Origin: Enterobacter sp. JBIWA008
GTDB taxonomy: Bacteria; Pseudomonadota; Gammaproteobacteria; Enterobacterales; Enterobacteriaceae
Direction of reading: 5' to 3'
Assembly (NCBI RefSeq): GCF_019968765.1
Contig: NZ_CP074149.1
Coordinates: forward strand, 4,030,001-4,094,000
DNA length: 64,000 bases
The notes beneath the pieces are model-generated. The model searched no databases and was not told the origin of the DNA. It was given only the letters and a program-made list of their open reading frames with translations. Both the position numbers and the translations under genes were made by a program. Below are positions 1 to 9,945 of the stretch, in pieces. Positions within the stretch are counted from its first letter, which is position 1. Each line of letters opens with the position of its first letter.

Positions 1-999
1 CGTAAAACCCTGCCCTGGCAAATTGAAAAAACGCCTTACAAAGTATGGCTCTCCGAAGTGATGTTGCAACAAACGCAGGTCACCACGGTAATCCCTTACT
101 TCGAGCGTTTTATGGCGCGCTTCCCGACGGTGACCGATCTGGCCAACGCGCCGCTGGACGAGGTCCTGCACCTGTGGACCGGCCTTGGCTATTACGCGCG
201 CGCGCGTAACCTTCACAAGGCCGCACAGCAGGTTGCGACACGCCACAACGGGACGTTCCCGGAAACCTTCGATGAGGTGGCCGATCTCCCCGGCGTCGGA
301 CGTTCAACCGCAGGTGCTATTCTCTCCCTGTCTTTAGGCAAGCATTTCCCGATCCTCGACGGCAACGTTAAGCGCGTGCTGGCACGCTGCTATGCCGTCG
401 ACGGCTGGCCGGGGAAGAAGGACGTCGAAAAACGTCTTTGGGAAATAAGTGAAGAGGTCACCCCGGCCAACGGCGTGGAGCGTTTTAATCAGGCGATGAT
501 GGATCTCGGCGCGATGGTCTGCACGCGCTCAAAACCAAAATGCGAACTCTGCCCGGTGAATAATCTCTGCGTGGCGTATGCCAACCATTCATGGGCGCAA
601 TATCCGGGTAAGAAACCCAAACAGACGCTGCCGGAGCGCACCGGCTATATGCTGCTGATGCAGCACGGCGACGAGGTCTTCCTGGCACAGCGTCCCCCGA
701 GCGGTCTGTGGGGTGGTCTATACTGCTTCCCACAGTTTGAAAATGAAGACTTGCTGCGTGAATGGCTTAAACAGCGCGGGATTGCTGCCGATAACCTGAC
801 GCAGCTGACCGCGTTTCGCCATACGTTCAGCCATTTCCACCTGGATATTGTACCCATGTGGCTTCCCGTGTCGTCATTTGCCTCGTGCATGGATGAAGGC
901 ACCGCTCTCTGGTATAACTTAGCGCAACCGCCATCAGTCGGGCTGGCGGCTCCCGTGGAGCGCCTGTTACAGCAATTACGTGCCGGTGCAATGGTTTAG
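1..999 (+). CDS. mutY: A/G-specific adenine glycosylase MutY (5' end outside window)
   Basis: Removes adenine mispaired with 8-oxoguanine in base excision repair. The frame is open from base 1. Comparison with E. coli MutY suggests only about 18 N-terminal codons are missing. Visible are the catalytic Glu region ([10 protein letters not shown]), the helix-hairpin-helix [12 protein letters not shown] followed by the catalytic Asp in [10 protein letters not shown], the iron-sulfur cluster cysteines in the spacing C-x6-C-x2-C-x5-C ([17 protein letters not shown]), and the C-terminal NUDIX-like 8-oxoG recognition domain ([16 protein letters not shown]). The first ATG in the window, at 61, is internal and not the true start. 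It lies immediately upstream of yggX, as in E. coli. Confidence 0.98.
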   Translation, partial: RKTLPWQIEKTPYKVWLSEVMLQQTQVTTVIPYFERFMARFPTVTDLANAPLDEVLHLWTGLGYYARARNLHKAAQQVATRHNGTFPETFDEVADLPGVGRSTAGAILSLSLGKHFPILDGNVKRVLARCYAVDGWPGKKDVEKRLWEISEEVTPANGVERFNQAMMDLGAMVCTRSKPKCELCPVNNLCVAYANHSWAQYPGKKPKQTLPERTGYMLLMQHGDEVFLAQRPPSGLWGGLYCFPQFENEDLLREWLKQRGIAADNLTQLTAFRHTFSHFHLDIVPMWLPVSSFASCMDEGTALWYNLAQPPSVGLAAPVERLLQQLRAGAMV

Positions 1000-1025
1000 C
1001 ATCGACAAGAAAAAGAGGAATGAGT

Positions 1026-2431
<1,406 letters not shown>

Positions 2432-2435
2432 AAAA

Positions 2436-2474
2436 CTCCCCCTCACCCTAACCCTCTCCCCAAAAGGGAGAGGG
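2436..2474. repeat. REP-like GGGAGAGGG palindromic element, copy 1
   Basis: Intergenic element after mltC: a run of CCCTCACCC and CCCTCTCCCC, then AAAA, then GGGAGAGGG. The CCCTCTCCC/GGGAGAGGG arms are complementary. Related copies lie at 13969-14001, 41171-41236, 46723-46755 and 62182-62220, always at gene 3' ends. Confidence 0.75.
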
Positions 2475-2496
2475 AACTTGAACACCCATACGAAAA

Positions 2497-2512
2497 TGTT
2501 ATTTGCATCACA
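2497..2512. promoter_or_regulatory. Candidate CRP site in the nupG promoter region
   Basis: TGTTA-N6-TCACA matches the CRP half-site pattern TGTGA-N6-TCACA with one substitution in the left arm. A second partial match (TGTGG-N6) lies at about 2531. E. coli nupG is known to be controlled by CRP with CytR/DeoR, which fits this placement about 150 bp upstream of the start. Confidence 0.5.
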
Positions 2513-2656
2513 ATACAAACTGCAAATTAATGTGGATTGCATTTTTTTGCGGGAGGTAACAAAACATATTGTTGCCAACTGATAGAATTGCATCAAATAA
2601 CAACCCTGAATGTTCCTATAACAACATATCTCCCGCTCACTTGTGAGGAAAGTAAC

Positions 2657-3913
2657 ATGAACCTTAAGCTGCAGCTTAAAATATTGTCGTTTCTGCAGTT
2701 CTGCCTGTGGGGTAGCTGGCTGACTACACTCGGCTCCTATATGTTTGTGACGCTCAAGTTCGACGGTGCGTCAATCGGTGCCGTATACAGCTCGCTCGGT
2801 ATTGCGGCTGTCTTCATGCCAACGCTGCTGGGCATCGTGGCGGATAAATGGTTAAGTGCGAAGTGGCTGTACATGCTTTGCCATCTGGTGGGCGCGGGGA
2901 CGCTGTTTATGGCAGCCCAGGTGACCACGCCGGGGGCGATGTTCATGGTGATCCTGCTTAACTCGCTGGCCTATATGCCAACGCTTGGCCTGATCAACAC
3001 CATCTCCTATTACCGTCTGAAATCTGCGGATATGGATATCGTGACCGATTTCCCGCCAATCCGTATCTGGGGTACCATCGGCTTTATCATGGCGATGTGG
3101 GGCGTGAGCTTCGCAGGCTTCGAACTGAGCCATATGCAGCTCTATATCGGTGCGGCGCTCTCCGTGGTGCTGGCGATCTTCACCCTGACGCTGCCAACCA
3201 TTCCGGTTTCTAACCAGCAGAAAAACCAGAGCTGGAGTACCATGCTTGGCCTGGACGCGTTCGCGCTGTTTAAAAACAAGCGCATGGCGATCTTCTTCAT
3301 CTTCTCCATGCTGCTGGGCGCGGAGCTGCAGATCACCAACATGTTCGGCAACACCTTCCTGCACAGCTTCGATAACAACCCGCTGTTTGCCGGAAGCTTT
3401 ATCGTCGAGCACGCGTCGGTGATGATGTCCATCTCTCAGATCTCTGAGACGCTGTTCATCCTGACCATTCCGTTCTTCCTGAGCCGCTACGGCATCAAAA
3501 ACGTCATGCTGATCAGCATCGCGGCATGGATGTTGCGCTTCGGCCTGTTCGCCTACGGTGACCCGAGCGCGTTCGGCACCGTGCTGCTGGTGCTGTCGAT
3601 GATCGTTTATGGCTGCGCCTTCGACTTCTTCAACATCTCCGGTTCGGTGTTTGTGGAAAAAGAGGTGAAGCCTGAAATCCGCGCCAGCGCGCAGGGTATG
3701 TTCCTGATGATGACCAACGGCTTCGGCTGTATTCTGGGCGGTGTGGTGAGCGGTAAAGTGGTTGAGATGTACACCACCAACGGCATCACCAACTGGCAGC
3801 CCGTGTGGCTGATCTTCGCGGCGTACTCGCTGGTGCTGTTCTTCGCGTTCATCGCGTTGTTCAAGTACAAACACGTGCGTGAGCCGCACGGTGCGCAGCC
3901 GATCGCGCATTGA
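2657..3913 (+). CDS. nupG: Nucleoside:H+ symporter NupG
   Basis: Inner-membrane MFS-type transporter that imports purine and pyrimidine nucleosides with protons. It is 418 residues and collinear with E. coli NupG from MNLKLQLKILSF to the C-terminal KYKHVREPHG. About 12 hydrophobic segments are visible. The frame is open further upstream, but the ATG at 2657 follows GTGAGGAAAG and restores family length and N-terminus. It is preceded by a 225-bp region with a CRP-like site and followed by paired REP elements before the convergent citrate operon. Confidence 0.97.
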   Translation: MNLKLQLKILSFLQFCLWGSWLTTLGSYMFVTLKFDGASIGAVYSSLGIAAVFMPTLLGIVADKWLSAKWLYMLCHLVGAGTLFMAAQVTTPGAMFMVILLNSLAYMPTLGLINTISYYRLKSADMDIVTDFPPIRIWGTIGFIMAMWGVSFAGFELSHMQLYIGAALSVVLAIFTLTLPTIPVSNQQKNQSWSTMLGLDAFALFKNKRMAIFFIFSMLLGAELQITNMFGNTFLHSFDNNPLFAGSFIVEHASVMMSISQISETLFILTIPFFLSRYGIKNVMLISIAAWMLRFGLFAYGDPSAFGTVLLVLSMIVYGCAFDFFNISGSVFVEKEVKPEIRASAQGMFLMMTNGFGCILGGVVSGKVVEMYTTNGITNWQPVWLIFAAYSLVLFFAFIALFKYKHVREPHGAQPIAH

Positions 3914-3918
3914 TTGTT

Positions 3919-3993
3919 GTGCCCGGTGGCGCTGTGGTTACCGGGCCTACAAAACCAAACCGTAGGCCGGGTAAGGCGAAGCCGCCACCCGGC
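3919..3993. repeat. Paired REP elements (BIME-like)
   Basis: Two REP units in opposite orientation. The first is GCCCGGTGGCGCT...TTACCGGGCCTAC, ending near 3951. The second starts GTAGGCCGGGTAAGGCG and ends GCCACCCGGC, at about 3962-3993. They lie between the convergent nupG and citG 3' ends, and the second abuts the citG stop codon. This is typical enterobacterial BIME placement. Confidence 0.85.
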
Positions 3994-4796
3994 TATTTTA
4001 TTTCAGACAGCACCCACCCCACAGACAGCAAATCCGCGCAGCCGCCCGGACTCAGATTGCGTTCAATCAATGCCTTATCCATCTTAAGCAACGCCTCGCG
4101 ATCCCAGCCGTTAGCCAGTAATTCCCGCGCGTAGCCCTGAACGTAGCGCAGCCCTTCAATGCCGCCGCGCGAAACCAGATTACTGTCCTGATTAACCGCC
4201 ATCAGGCGCAGCAGAAGGCCGTGAAGCGACCGTCCGTTCCACTGCGCCAGCGCCCTACGCGCCGTCGCAAAGCCGCTTTCCGCCTCACCGCGCGCGCCGG
4301 TTAAGCCGTACTGCTGAAACTGCCGCTCGCCCGCCGTCGCCTGCCCGCTGCGTGCTGCCAGCTCACGCGACACCAGCCCGCTGCAGATGTTACTCACCTC
4401 ACAGCAGAGGCTGTCTGCGGAGATATTTTTCACACGTCCGGCAGCGAAGCACAGTAAACCCAGGGCAAAAATCCCGCCCTTATGGGTGTTCACTCCGTTC
4501 GTCGCGGCGTACATCGCCTGCTCGCAGGCCATCCCCATCGGGCGGATAATTCGAAGCTGCCCGGCGGCCGGTTTATCCGCATGCGCACTCCCCAGCTCGG
4601 CAAAGCGCGAGAACCACGGCGTTATCGCCGCAATGCTGCGGACGAACAGCGCGTGATCCATATCGCGATGGGAACCGTTATTGAGCTTGTCCACCAGCCC
4701 CGGCTTGGGCGTCAGCTCCAGCTCCTGCCATAGCGCCGCTTCGGCAAGCGCGGGCACGTGCGTAATGCGGGGTTTAGTCGCGGGCGAACCAGTCAT
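3993..4796 (-). CDS. citG: Triphosphoribosyl-dephospho-CoA synthase CitG
   Basis: Makes 2'-(5''-triphosphoribosyl)-3'-dephospho-CoA from ATP and dephospho-CoA, the precursor of the citrate lyase prosthetic group. Family features include TPKPGLVDKLNNGSHRDM, RPIGMACEQAMYAATNGVNTHKG, LTGARGEAESGF and RNLSPGGCADLL. I chose the ATG at 4796, which overlaps citX by 23 nt and has GGAGA upstream, giving 267 aa. A TTG at 4832 would extend the overlap. It is the last gene of the citrate lyase operon and supplies the substrate used by CitX. Confidence 0.93.
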   Translation of the reverse strand: MTGSPATKPRITHVPALAEAALWQELELTPKPGLVDKLNNGSHRDMDHALFVRSIAAITPWFSRFAELGSAHADKPAAGQLRIIRPMGMACEQAMYAATNGVNTHKGGIFALGLLCFAAGRVKNISADSLCCEVSNICSGLVSRELAARSGQATAGERQFQQYGLTGARGEAESGFATARRALAQWNGRSLHGLLLRLMAVNQDSNLVSRGGIEGLRYVQGYARELLANGWDREALLKMDKALIERNLSPGGCADLLSVGWVLSEIK

Positions 4797-5313
4797 CGAT
4801 CGTCTTCTCCACGCGGGAAACCACCTGCTCAACGGGATGGTTCCGCGAACGGGAACAGGCGTGAGCGGGCTCGTCGCAGATCAGACAGCGTCTGAGATTC
4901 GCCCCCAGAGACTGACGCCCGACGTGGCCGTGCTGAGGGCAGATCACGTCCAGATCCCACAGCCTGCCGAGCGGGTGCGTCTGCTCCAGATCCGCACAGT
5001 GCGCTTTGATTTCCACCGCCGGATGGGCCACGCACCACAAGGCTTCTGGCCCGGTCGGGAGCCACAGTACCTGGCGGTCCAGCACCTGCCAGCGGTTTTC
5101 CCACAGCAGCTGGTCGCACATTTGCAGCGCCACGCCCATGGTATTGCGATAGCGCAGGCTGTCTTTGATCTCTCCCGGCGTGACCAGCGTGAGGGAAATC
5201 ACCGGTTGTTGATAGTGCTCAAGCATGTCAGCCTGGCGCGCTGCGCGGCGATCTTTCGCCGCCAGCAGTTCATCCAGGCTGACACCCGCCCGCACGGGTG
5301 TCGCTAAAGTCAC
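4774..5313 (-). CDS. citX: Apo-citrate lyase phosphoribosyl-dephospho-CoA transferase CitX
   Basis: Transfers the phosphoribosyl-dephospho-CoA prosthetic group onto the serine of apo-CitD. It is 179 residues with the CitX signature near residue 145 (LRRCLICDEPAHACSRSR). It starts with GTG at 5313, overlapping the citF stop by 4 nt (GTGA), a sign of translational coupling. Its 3' end overlaps the start of citG. CitX and CitG are separate proteins here, as in E. coli, not fused as in some bacteria. Confidence 0.95.
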   Translation of the reverse strand: MTLATPVRAGVSLDELLAAKDRRAARQADMLEHYQQPVISLTLVTPGEIKDSLRYRNTMGVALQMCDQLLWENRWQVLDRQVLWLPTGPEALWCVAHPAVEIKAHCADLEQTHPLGRLWDLDVICPQHGHVGRQSLGANLRRCLICDEPAHACSRSRNHPVEQVVSRVEKTIDDWFARD

Positions 5314-6833
5314 ACTTCCTCCTTCACCTGTCGTACGGTGTCGATCACGCTGCCGTCGCGGTAGCGGATCACCCCGACGATTTTGTCGGTAAATTCAATC
5401 GGTTTCGGTACGCCGGTCAGGGAAATCGCCCGCTCGTAAAGCGCGCTGATGTCCACAACTTTGAGCCCGGCCTCCAGCAGCCGCTCGCGGATCTCCGGGC
5501 GCGCCGGATTGACCGCAATGCCGTGGTCGGTGACCAGCACGTCGATGCTTTCGCCCGGCGTGAGGCGCGTGGTAACCCGCTTCACGACCGTCGGAATACG
5601 GCTGCGCAGCAGCGGCGCGACCACAATGGTCAGATTCGCCGCGGCGGCCACGTCGCAGTGCCCGCCGGACGCGCCGCGCATCACCCCATCGGAGCCGGTA
5701 ATAACGTTGACGTTGAAATCGACGTCGATTTCCAGCGCGCTGAGGATCACCACGTCGAGCTGGTCACAGCTTGCCGCCTTGCTGCCGGGGTTGGCGTAGA
5801 CGTTGGTGGAGATCTCCACGTGGTTCGGGTTGCGCGCCAGCGAAGCCGCCGCCTGGCCGTCAAAGCACTGGGTGTCGAGCAGCTTTTCGATGAGCCCCTT
5901 CTCGTGTAAATCCACCAGGCTGCCGGTGATGCCGCCGAGCGCAAAGCGCGCCTTCACGCCGCTGCGCTCCATCTTCTCTTCCATAAAACGGGTGCAGGCG
6001 GTCGCCGCCGCGCCGGAGCCAGTCTGCATCGAGAAGCCCGGTTTGAAGTAGCCGGAGTGTTCAATCACGTCCGCCGCATAGCGGGCAATCATCAGCTCGC
6101 GCGGGTTGCTGGTGACGCGCGCCGCGCCGACGCTGATTTTCGCCGGATCGCCCACGCTCTCCACCTGCACGATGTAGTCCACCTGGTCCTGCACCAGGCT
6201 GGCGGGCATATTGGGGAACGGCACCAGTTCTTCGGTCAGCAGCACCACCTTGCGGGCAAAGTGCGCGTCCACCATCGCGTAGCCCAGGGACCCGCAGCAC
6301 GATTTACCGTGCGTCCCGTTGGCGTTGCCAAACTCATCGCTGCACGGCACGCCGAGAAACGCTACGTCAATATTCAGCTCGCCGTCCTGGAGCAGCTTCA
6401 CGCGCCCGCCGTGGGAGTGAATTTGTACCGGCTCGTCCATCAGCCCGTGGGAGATGGCGTCCGCCAGCCTGCCGCGCATGCCCGAGGTGTAAATCCGGGT
6501 GATGACGCCGCTTTCAATATGCTCGATCAGCGCGTCGTTGCAGGTCATCAGCGAGCTGGAGGCCAGCGTCAGGTTTTTAAAACCCATCCGCGCCAGCAGC
6601 GCCACGACGGTGTTAATCACCCTGTCGCCTTCGCGAAACGCATGGTGGAAGGAGATGGTCATCCCGTCCTGCAGACCGCTGCGTAATACGGCCTCTTCAA
6701 CGGTCGCACACAGTTTTCGGTTATGTTTAGCCTCGCTGTCTGCCAGCCACGGCGTCGCGCTGTGCGCAGTATCAAAGGGTTTTAAATCCCGTAAATGGGG
6801 AAAATTTACATGGAGAAGTTCTGTCTGATTCAT
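5310..6833 (-). CDS. citF: Citrate lyase alpha subunit (citrate:acetyl-ACP transferase) CitF
   Basis: Alpha subunit of citrate lyase. It exchanges the acetyl group on CitD's thiol for citrate, giving citryl-ACP and acetate. The product is 507 residues, close to E. coli CitF (510). Recognisable segments are SFHHAFREGDRVINTV, GLMDEPVQIHSHGGR, THGKSCCGSLGYAMVD and GGHCDVAAAANL. The frame is open upstream to 6977, but MNQTELLHVNFP at 6833 lies 10 bp after the citE stop and matches the family start. It is tightly packed in the operon. Confidence 0.97.
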   Translation of the reverse strand: MNQTELLHVNFPHLRDLKPFDTAHSATPWLADSEAKHNRKLCATVEEAVLRSGLQDGMTISFHHAFREGDRVINTVVALLARMGFKNLTLASSSLMTCNDALIEHIESGVITRIYTSGMRGRLADAISHGLMDEPVQIHSHGGRVKLLQDGELNIDVAFLGVPCSDEFGNANGTHGKSCCGSLGYAMVDAHFARKVVLLTEELVPFPNMPASLVQDQVDYIVQVESVGDPAKISVGAARVTSNPRELMIARYAADVIEHSGYFKPGFSMQTGSGAAATACTRFMEEKMERSGVKARFALGGITGSLVDLHEKGLIEKLLDTQCFDGQAAASLARNPNHVEISTNVYANPGSKAASCDQLDVVILSALEIDVDFNVNVITGSDGVMRGASGGHCDVAAAANLTIVVAPLLRSRIPTVVKRVTTRLTPGESIDVLVTDHGIAVNPARPEIRERLLEAGLKVVDISALYERAISLTGVPKPIEFTDKIVGVIRYRDGSVIDTVRQVKEEV

Positions 6834-6843
6834 TGTGTAATCC

Positions 6844-7719
6844 TTAACGACGCACGCCGGAGGCCGCCGCGCGTTCGAGCACCACCTGCGCGTGGTTGAT
6901 AATCGGGGCATCGACCATTTTGCCGTTGAGCGACACCACGCCGAGGCCGTTGCGCTCACCTTCTTCTGCGGCTTCAATCACCCGTTTCGCGTGATCCACC
7001 TCTTCCTGCGTCGGGGCATAGGCGTTATGCAGCAGGTCAATCTGGCGCGGGTTAATCAGCGATTTGCCGTTGAAGCCCATCTTGCGGATCAGATCGACCT
7101 CGCGCAGGAACCCGGCCTCGTCGTTAACGTCTGACCAGACGACGTCGAAGGCGTCGATACCTGCGGCGCGGGCAGCATGAAGTACGGCACAGCGGGCATA
7201 GAACAGCTCGGTGCCGTCGCCGCGTTCGGTCTGCATATCCATCACGTAGTCAAAGGCCGCCAGCGCGATGCCAATTAAGCGCGGGGAGCTGCGGGCGATC
7301 GCCACGGCGTTGATGACGCCAATGGCCGACTCGATCGCCGCCATTACGCGAGTGGAGCCAACCTCGCGCCCGCATTCACGTTCAATGCGCTCCAGGTGGC
7401 CTTCCAGCTCGTAAATATCTTCCGGCGTATCGGTTTTCGGCAGGCGGATCACATCCACGCCAGCATGCACGGCGGCTTCCAGATCCAGCAGGCCAAACGG
7501 CGTGCTCAACGGGTTAATGCGCACCACGGTTTCAATATCCTGATACATCGGGTGCTGTAGCGCGTGGAACACCAGCATGCGCGCAGTGTCTTTCTCACGC
7601 AGGGCGACCGCATCTTCAAGGTCAAACATGATGGAGTCTGGGCGGTAGATAAATGCGGTGGAGAGCATGGCGGCGTTAGCGCCGGGCAGGAACAGCATAC
7701 TGCGGCGGAGTTTACTCAT
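6844..7719 (-). CDS. citE: Citrate lyase beta subunit (citryl-ACP lyase) CitE
   Basis: Splits (3S)-citryl-ACP into oxaloacetate and acetyl-ACP. It is a HpcH/HpaI-type TIM barrel of 291 residues with the family motifs [57 protein letters not shown] and KSLINPRQI. The acidic Mg2+ ligands are present (ED near residue 35, E in AAIES). Its ATG overlaps the citD stop by 4 nt. Confidence 0.97.
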   Translation of the reverse strand: MSKLRRSMLFLPGANAAMLSTAFIYRPDSIMFDLEDAVALREKDTARMLVFHALQHPMYQDIETVVRINPLSTPFGLLDLEAAVHAGVDVIRLPKTDTPEDIYELEGHLERIERECGREVGSTRVMAAIESAIGVINAVAIARSSPRLIGIALAAFDYVMDMQTERGDGTELFYARCAVLHAARAAGIDAFDVVWSDVNDEAGFLREVDLIRKMGFNGKSLINPRQIDLLHNAYAPTQEEVDHAKRVIEAAEEGERNGLGVVSLNGKMVDAPIINHAQVVLERAAASGVRR

Positions 7720-8009
7720 TTCAGCGCCCCCCCGTTGACGGCCTGTTCATCTGCTGCACGCAGAAGCGCGCTTTGCAGGCGGGCGCGGATCACGCAGTCC
7801 AGCGCCCCTTTGTCTTCAATAATGATTAATCCCTGGTGCACGTTCATGGCGCACAATGTGTCGCTGACGACCTGGCGAATTTGGTCGCCAAACTGCTTAA
7901 TCACTTCACTGTGGATGACAATCTCCAGCTCGCCGTGAGCGGGGGCGATTTTCACCATCAGGTCGCTGGACTCCTGCGTTCCGGCCAGCGCCTCCCTTAC
8001 AATTTTCAT
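7716..8009 (-). CDS. citD: Citrate lyase gamma subunit (acyl carrier protein) CitD
   Basis: Acyl carrier protein of citrate lyase, 97 residues. The prosthetic-group attachment serine is visible at Ser14 within [12 protein letters not shown], as in E. coli CitD. The frame is open upstream to 8195, but that stretch overlaps citC. The ATG at 8009, 16 bp after the citC stop, gives the correct size. The ATGA overlap with citE suggests coupled translation, consistent with a fixed subunit ratio. Confidence 0.95.
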   Translation of the reverse strand: MKIVREALAGTQESSDLMVKIAPAHGELEIVIHSEVIKQFGDQIRQVVSDTLCAMNVHQGLIIIEDKGALDCVIRARLQSALLRAADEQAVNGGALK

Positions 8010-8025
8010 GATAAATTCCTGATAG

Positions 8026-9051
8026 TTATGCGACTTCCGCACTCGCACGATAGTGTGCTTCGAGATGCGCGAAGGTGGAGTCCGGGACAATCTCCCGGAT
8101 CCGGGAAAACTGCTGTGTCTTGAGTAAACGGCGCACTTCAGACGCCGAAATGGCGTTGCCGGTGGCCTTGATGCGCGGCATTTCCACCACCTCAATATGC
8201 GAGGCCAGCAGATCGTGCAGCGTCTGGTTGTACTGGCGGGTGATATCGCAAAACGGCTCCGAGCCGATGAAGCGGTGCGTGATGCCGAGCGCCGGGGCGA
8301 TGAAGTCCCGGAAGATCAGCACGTCAATCTCGCTCCACGCCTGCTGCACTTTGCCGGTCTCCTTCAGGAAGTAGGCCGGGAAGGTGGCGCGGGAGATGAT
8401 GTACTGCGAGCCTTCGTGCACCACCACGTTCGGCAGATGCGCCACGCCCGCGCGCACCATCTCGAGGCGCGCGCTGAACGGGAAGAACGAGGCGTCTTCA
8501 CGCACCACGAACAGATGCAGGGCGTCGCACCGCGTCGCCGCCTGCTCCACCAGGTGGCGATGGCCGAGGGTGAACGGATTGGCGTTCATCACTATCGCGC
8601 CAATGTTCTCCCCGCACTTGCGCTTCGCGCGCAGGGAACGGCAGTAGCGTTCGATCCCCTGCGGGGTGTTCTCCATCAGCACCGCGTTGTTCCCGCTCTG
8701 GGCAATCGGCCAGAAGCCGCTACGGGCAAAACGCTCCCGGTTGCACGGACGGGTGCAGAGGAAGAGGTGAAAATGGCCGCGCTCCAGCGCCGCATGTTCC
8801 ACCTCTGCCAGCAGCCGCGCGCTGAGGTTCTCGCCCCGAAGCTGCTCGTTGACCGCCACGCATTTGATGACGTTGGCAGCAAGCCCTGCGCAACCTACCA
8901 GCTGCGAGCCGGACCAGGCTTCGACAAACAGCGTGATGTCGTTGTCCAGCCCCAGGCCGCTGTCCGCCAGCAGATAGCGAATCTGGCTCAAGCGTTCCGG
9001 GTGTTGCGCGACAATCGTCTGACGAAAGTCGATAGGGAGTTGCGAGTGCAT
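8026..9051 (-). CDS. citC: [Citrate (pro-3S)-lyase] ligase CitC
   Basis: Activates citrate lyase by ATP-dependent acetylation of the CitD prosthetic group thiol. It is 341 residues: an N-terminal GNAT-like domain (about 1-125), then a nucleotidylyltransferase domain with NANPFTLGHRHLVEQAA, FPFSARLEMV, YIISRATFPAYFLK and the C-terminal ISASEVRRLL (the ISxxxxR nucleotide motif). It is the first enzyme gene of the canonical lyase set and follows the FAH-family gene by 13 bp. Confidence 0.96.
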   Translation of the reverse strand: MHSQLPIDFRQTIVAQHPERLSQIRYLLADSGLGLDNDITLFVEAWSGSQLVGCAGLAANVIKCVAVNEQLRGENLSARLLAEVEHAALERGHFHLFLCTRPCNRERFARSGFWPIAQSGNNAVLMENTPQGIERYCRSLRAKRKCGENIGAIVMNANPFTLGHRHLVEQAATRCDALHLFVVREDASFFPFSARLEMVRAGVAHLPNVVVHEGSQYIISRATFPAYFLKETGKVQQAWSEIDVLIFRDFIAPALGITHRFIGSEPFCDITRQYNQTLHDLLASHIEVVEMPRIKATGNAISASEVRRLLKTQQFSRIREIVPDSTFAHLEAHYRASAEVA

Positions 9052-9064
9052 ACTGCCGCCTTAA

Positions 9065-9928
9065 TCAGTGCGCTTCCGCCAGGGTTTGCGCCGGTGCTTC
9101 CATGATCACATTGCTCAGATGACCGATGTTTTCGATCTCGACCTCAATGCGATCGCCCTCTTGCATAAACAGCGGCGGGTTACGTTTTTTGCCCACGCCG
9201 CCCGGCGAGCCGGTGATGATCACGTCGCCTGGGCTGAGGCGTGTGAAGGTGCTGATATATTCGATCAGCTCCGCGACCTTGTGGATCATGCTGCTGGTGT
9301 TGTCTTCCTGCACCATGCGGCCATTGAGCCAGGTGCGGATCGCCAGCTGGTGCGGGTCCGGGATCTCATCGGCGGTCGCCATCCACGGGCCGAACGCCCC
9401 GGTCTGCCGCCAGTTTTTCCCGGCGGTGAACCAGGTGTGCTGCCAGTCGCGGGCGGAACCGTCCATGTAGCAGCTGTAGCCGCCGACGTGACTCAGGGCG
9501 TCTTCACGACGGATGTTCTCGCCGCCTTTACCGATGATCACCGCCAGCTCGCCTTCGTAGTCAAATTCGCAGGAGTGGCGCGGTTTGAGCACCGGCTCGT
9601 TGTGTCCGGTCTGTGAATCCGCGAAGCGAACGAACAGCGTCGGGGCCGGATTATGCTGGTCGAACTCTTTACGTTTGTCGGCGTAGTTCATGCCCACGCA
9701 GAGGATTTTTTCCGGCTGCTCAATCACCGGTAAAAAGGTGATGGCGCTCAGCGGGATATCCACGGCGTCGTTGAGATAACGCGTGGCATCCGCCAGGCCG
9801 TTACCCTGCAACAGCGCCTTGAGGTCGCCGTAGCGATCGCCCAGACGGCGACCTAAATCCACCACGCCGTCGGCCTGCACGATGCCGTAGCTGCGTTTAC
9901 CCTGATACAGAAAACTTGCGAGTTTCAT
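9065..9928 (-). CDS. Fumarylacetoacetate hydrolase (FAH) family enzyme in the citrate lyase operon
   Basis: A 287-residue FAH-superfamily protein. A short N-terminal domain is followed by the catalytic domain with KILCVGMNYADKRKEF. The metal-ligand acids are EFDYEGELAVIIGKGG and YSCYMDGSARDWQ. WTAGK-like FTAGKNWRQTGAFGPW and GDVIITGSPGGVG follow. The family acts on 2-oxo or acylpyruvate compounds. Members include acylpyruvate hydrolases, oxaloacetate tautomerases and decarboxylases such as FAHD1. It sits between the transporter (17 bp) and citC (13 bp), so it is probably co-transcribed. Acting on the oxaloacetate made by citrate lyase is an inference. The exact substrate cannot be read from sequence. 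Confidence 0.85.
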   Translation of the reverse strand: MKLASFLYQGKRSYGIVQADGVVDLGRRLGDRYGDLKALLQGNGLADATRYLNDAVDIPLSAITFLPVIEQPEKILCVGMNYADKRKEFDQHNPAPTLFVRFADSQTGHNEPVLKPRHSCEFDYEGELAVIIGKGGENIRREDALSHVGGYSCYMDGSARDWQHTWFTAGKNWRQTGAFGPWMATADEIPDPHQLAIRTWLNGRMVQEDNTSSMIHKVAELIEYISTFTRLSPGDVIITGSPGGVGKKRNPPLFMQEGDRIEVEIENIGHLSNVIMEAPAQTLAEAH

Positions 9929-9945
9929 TATTCTTTCCTGAAGAC

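Noticed and set aside
2852..3910. 352-codon open frame antisense to nupG
   Set aside because: His/Glu/Arg-rich shadow of a membrane-protein gene; no domain or start signal.
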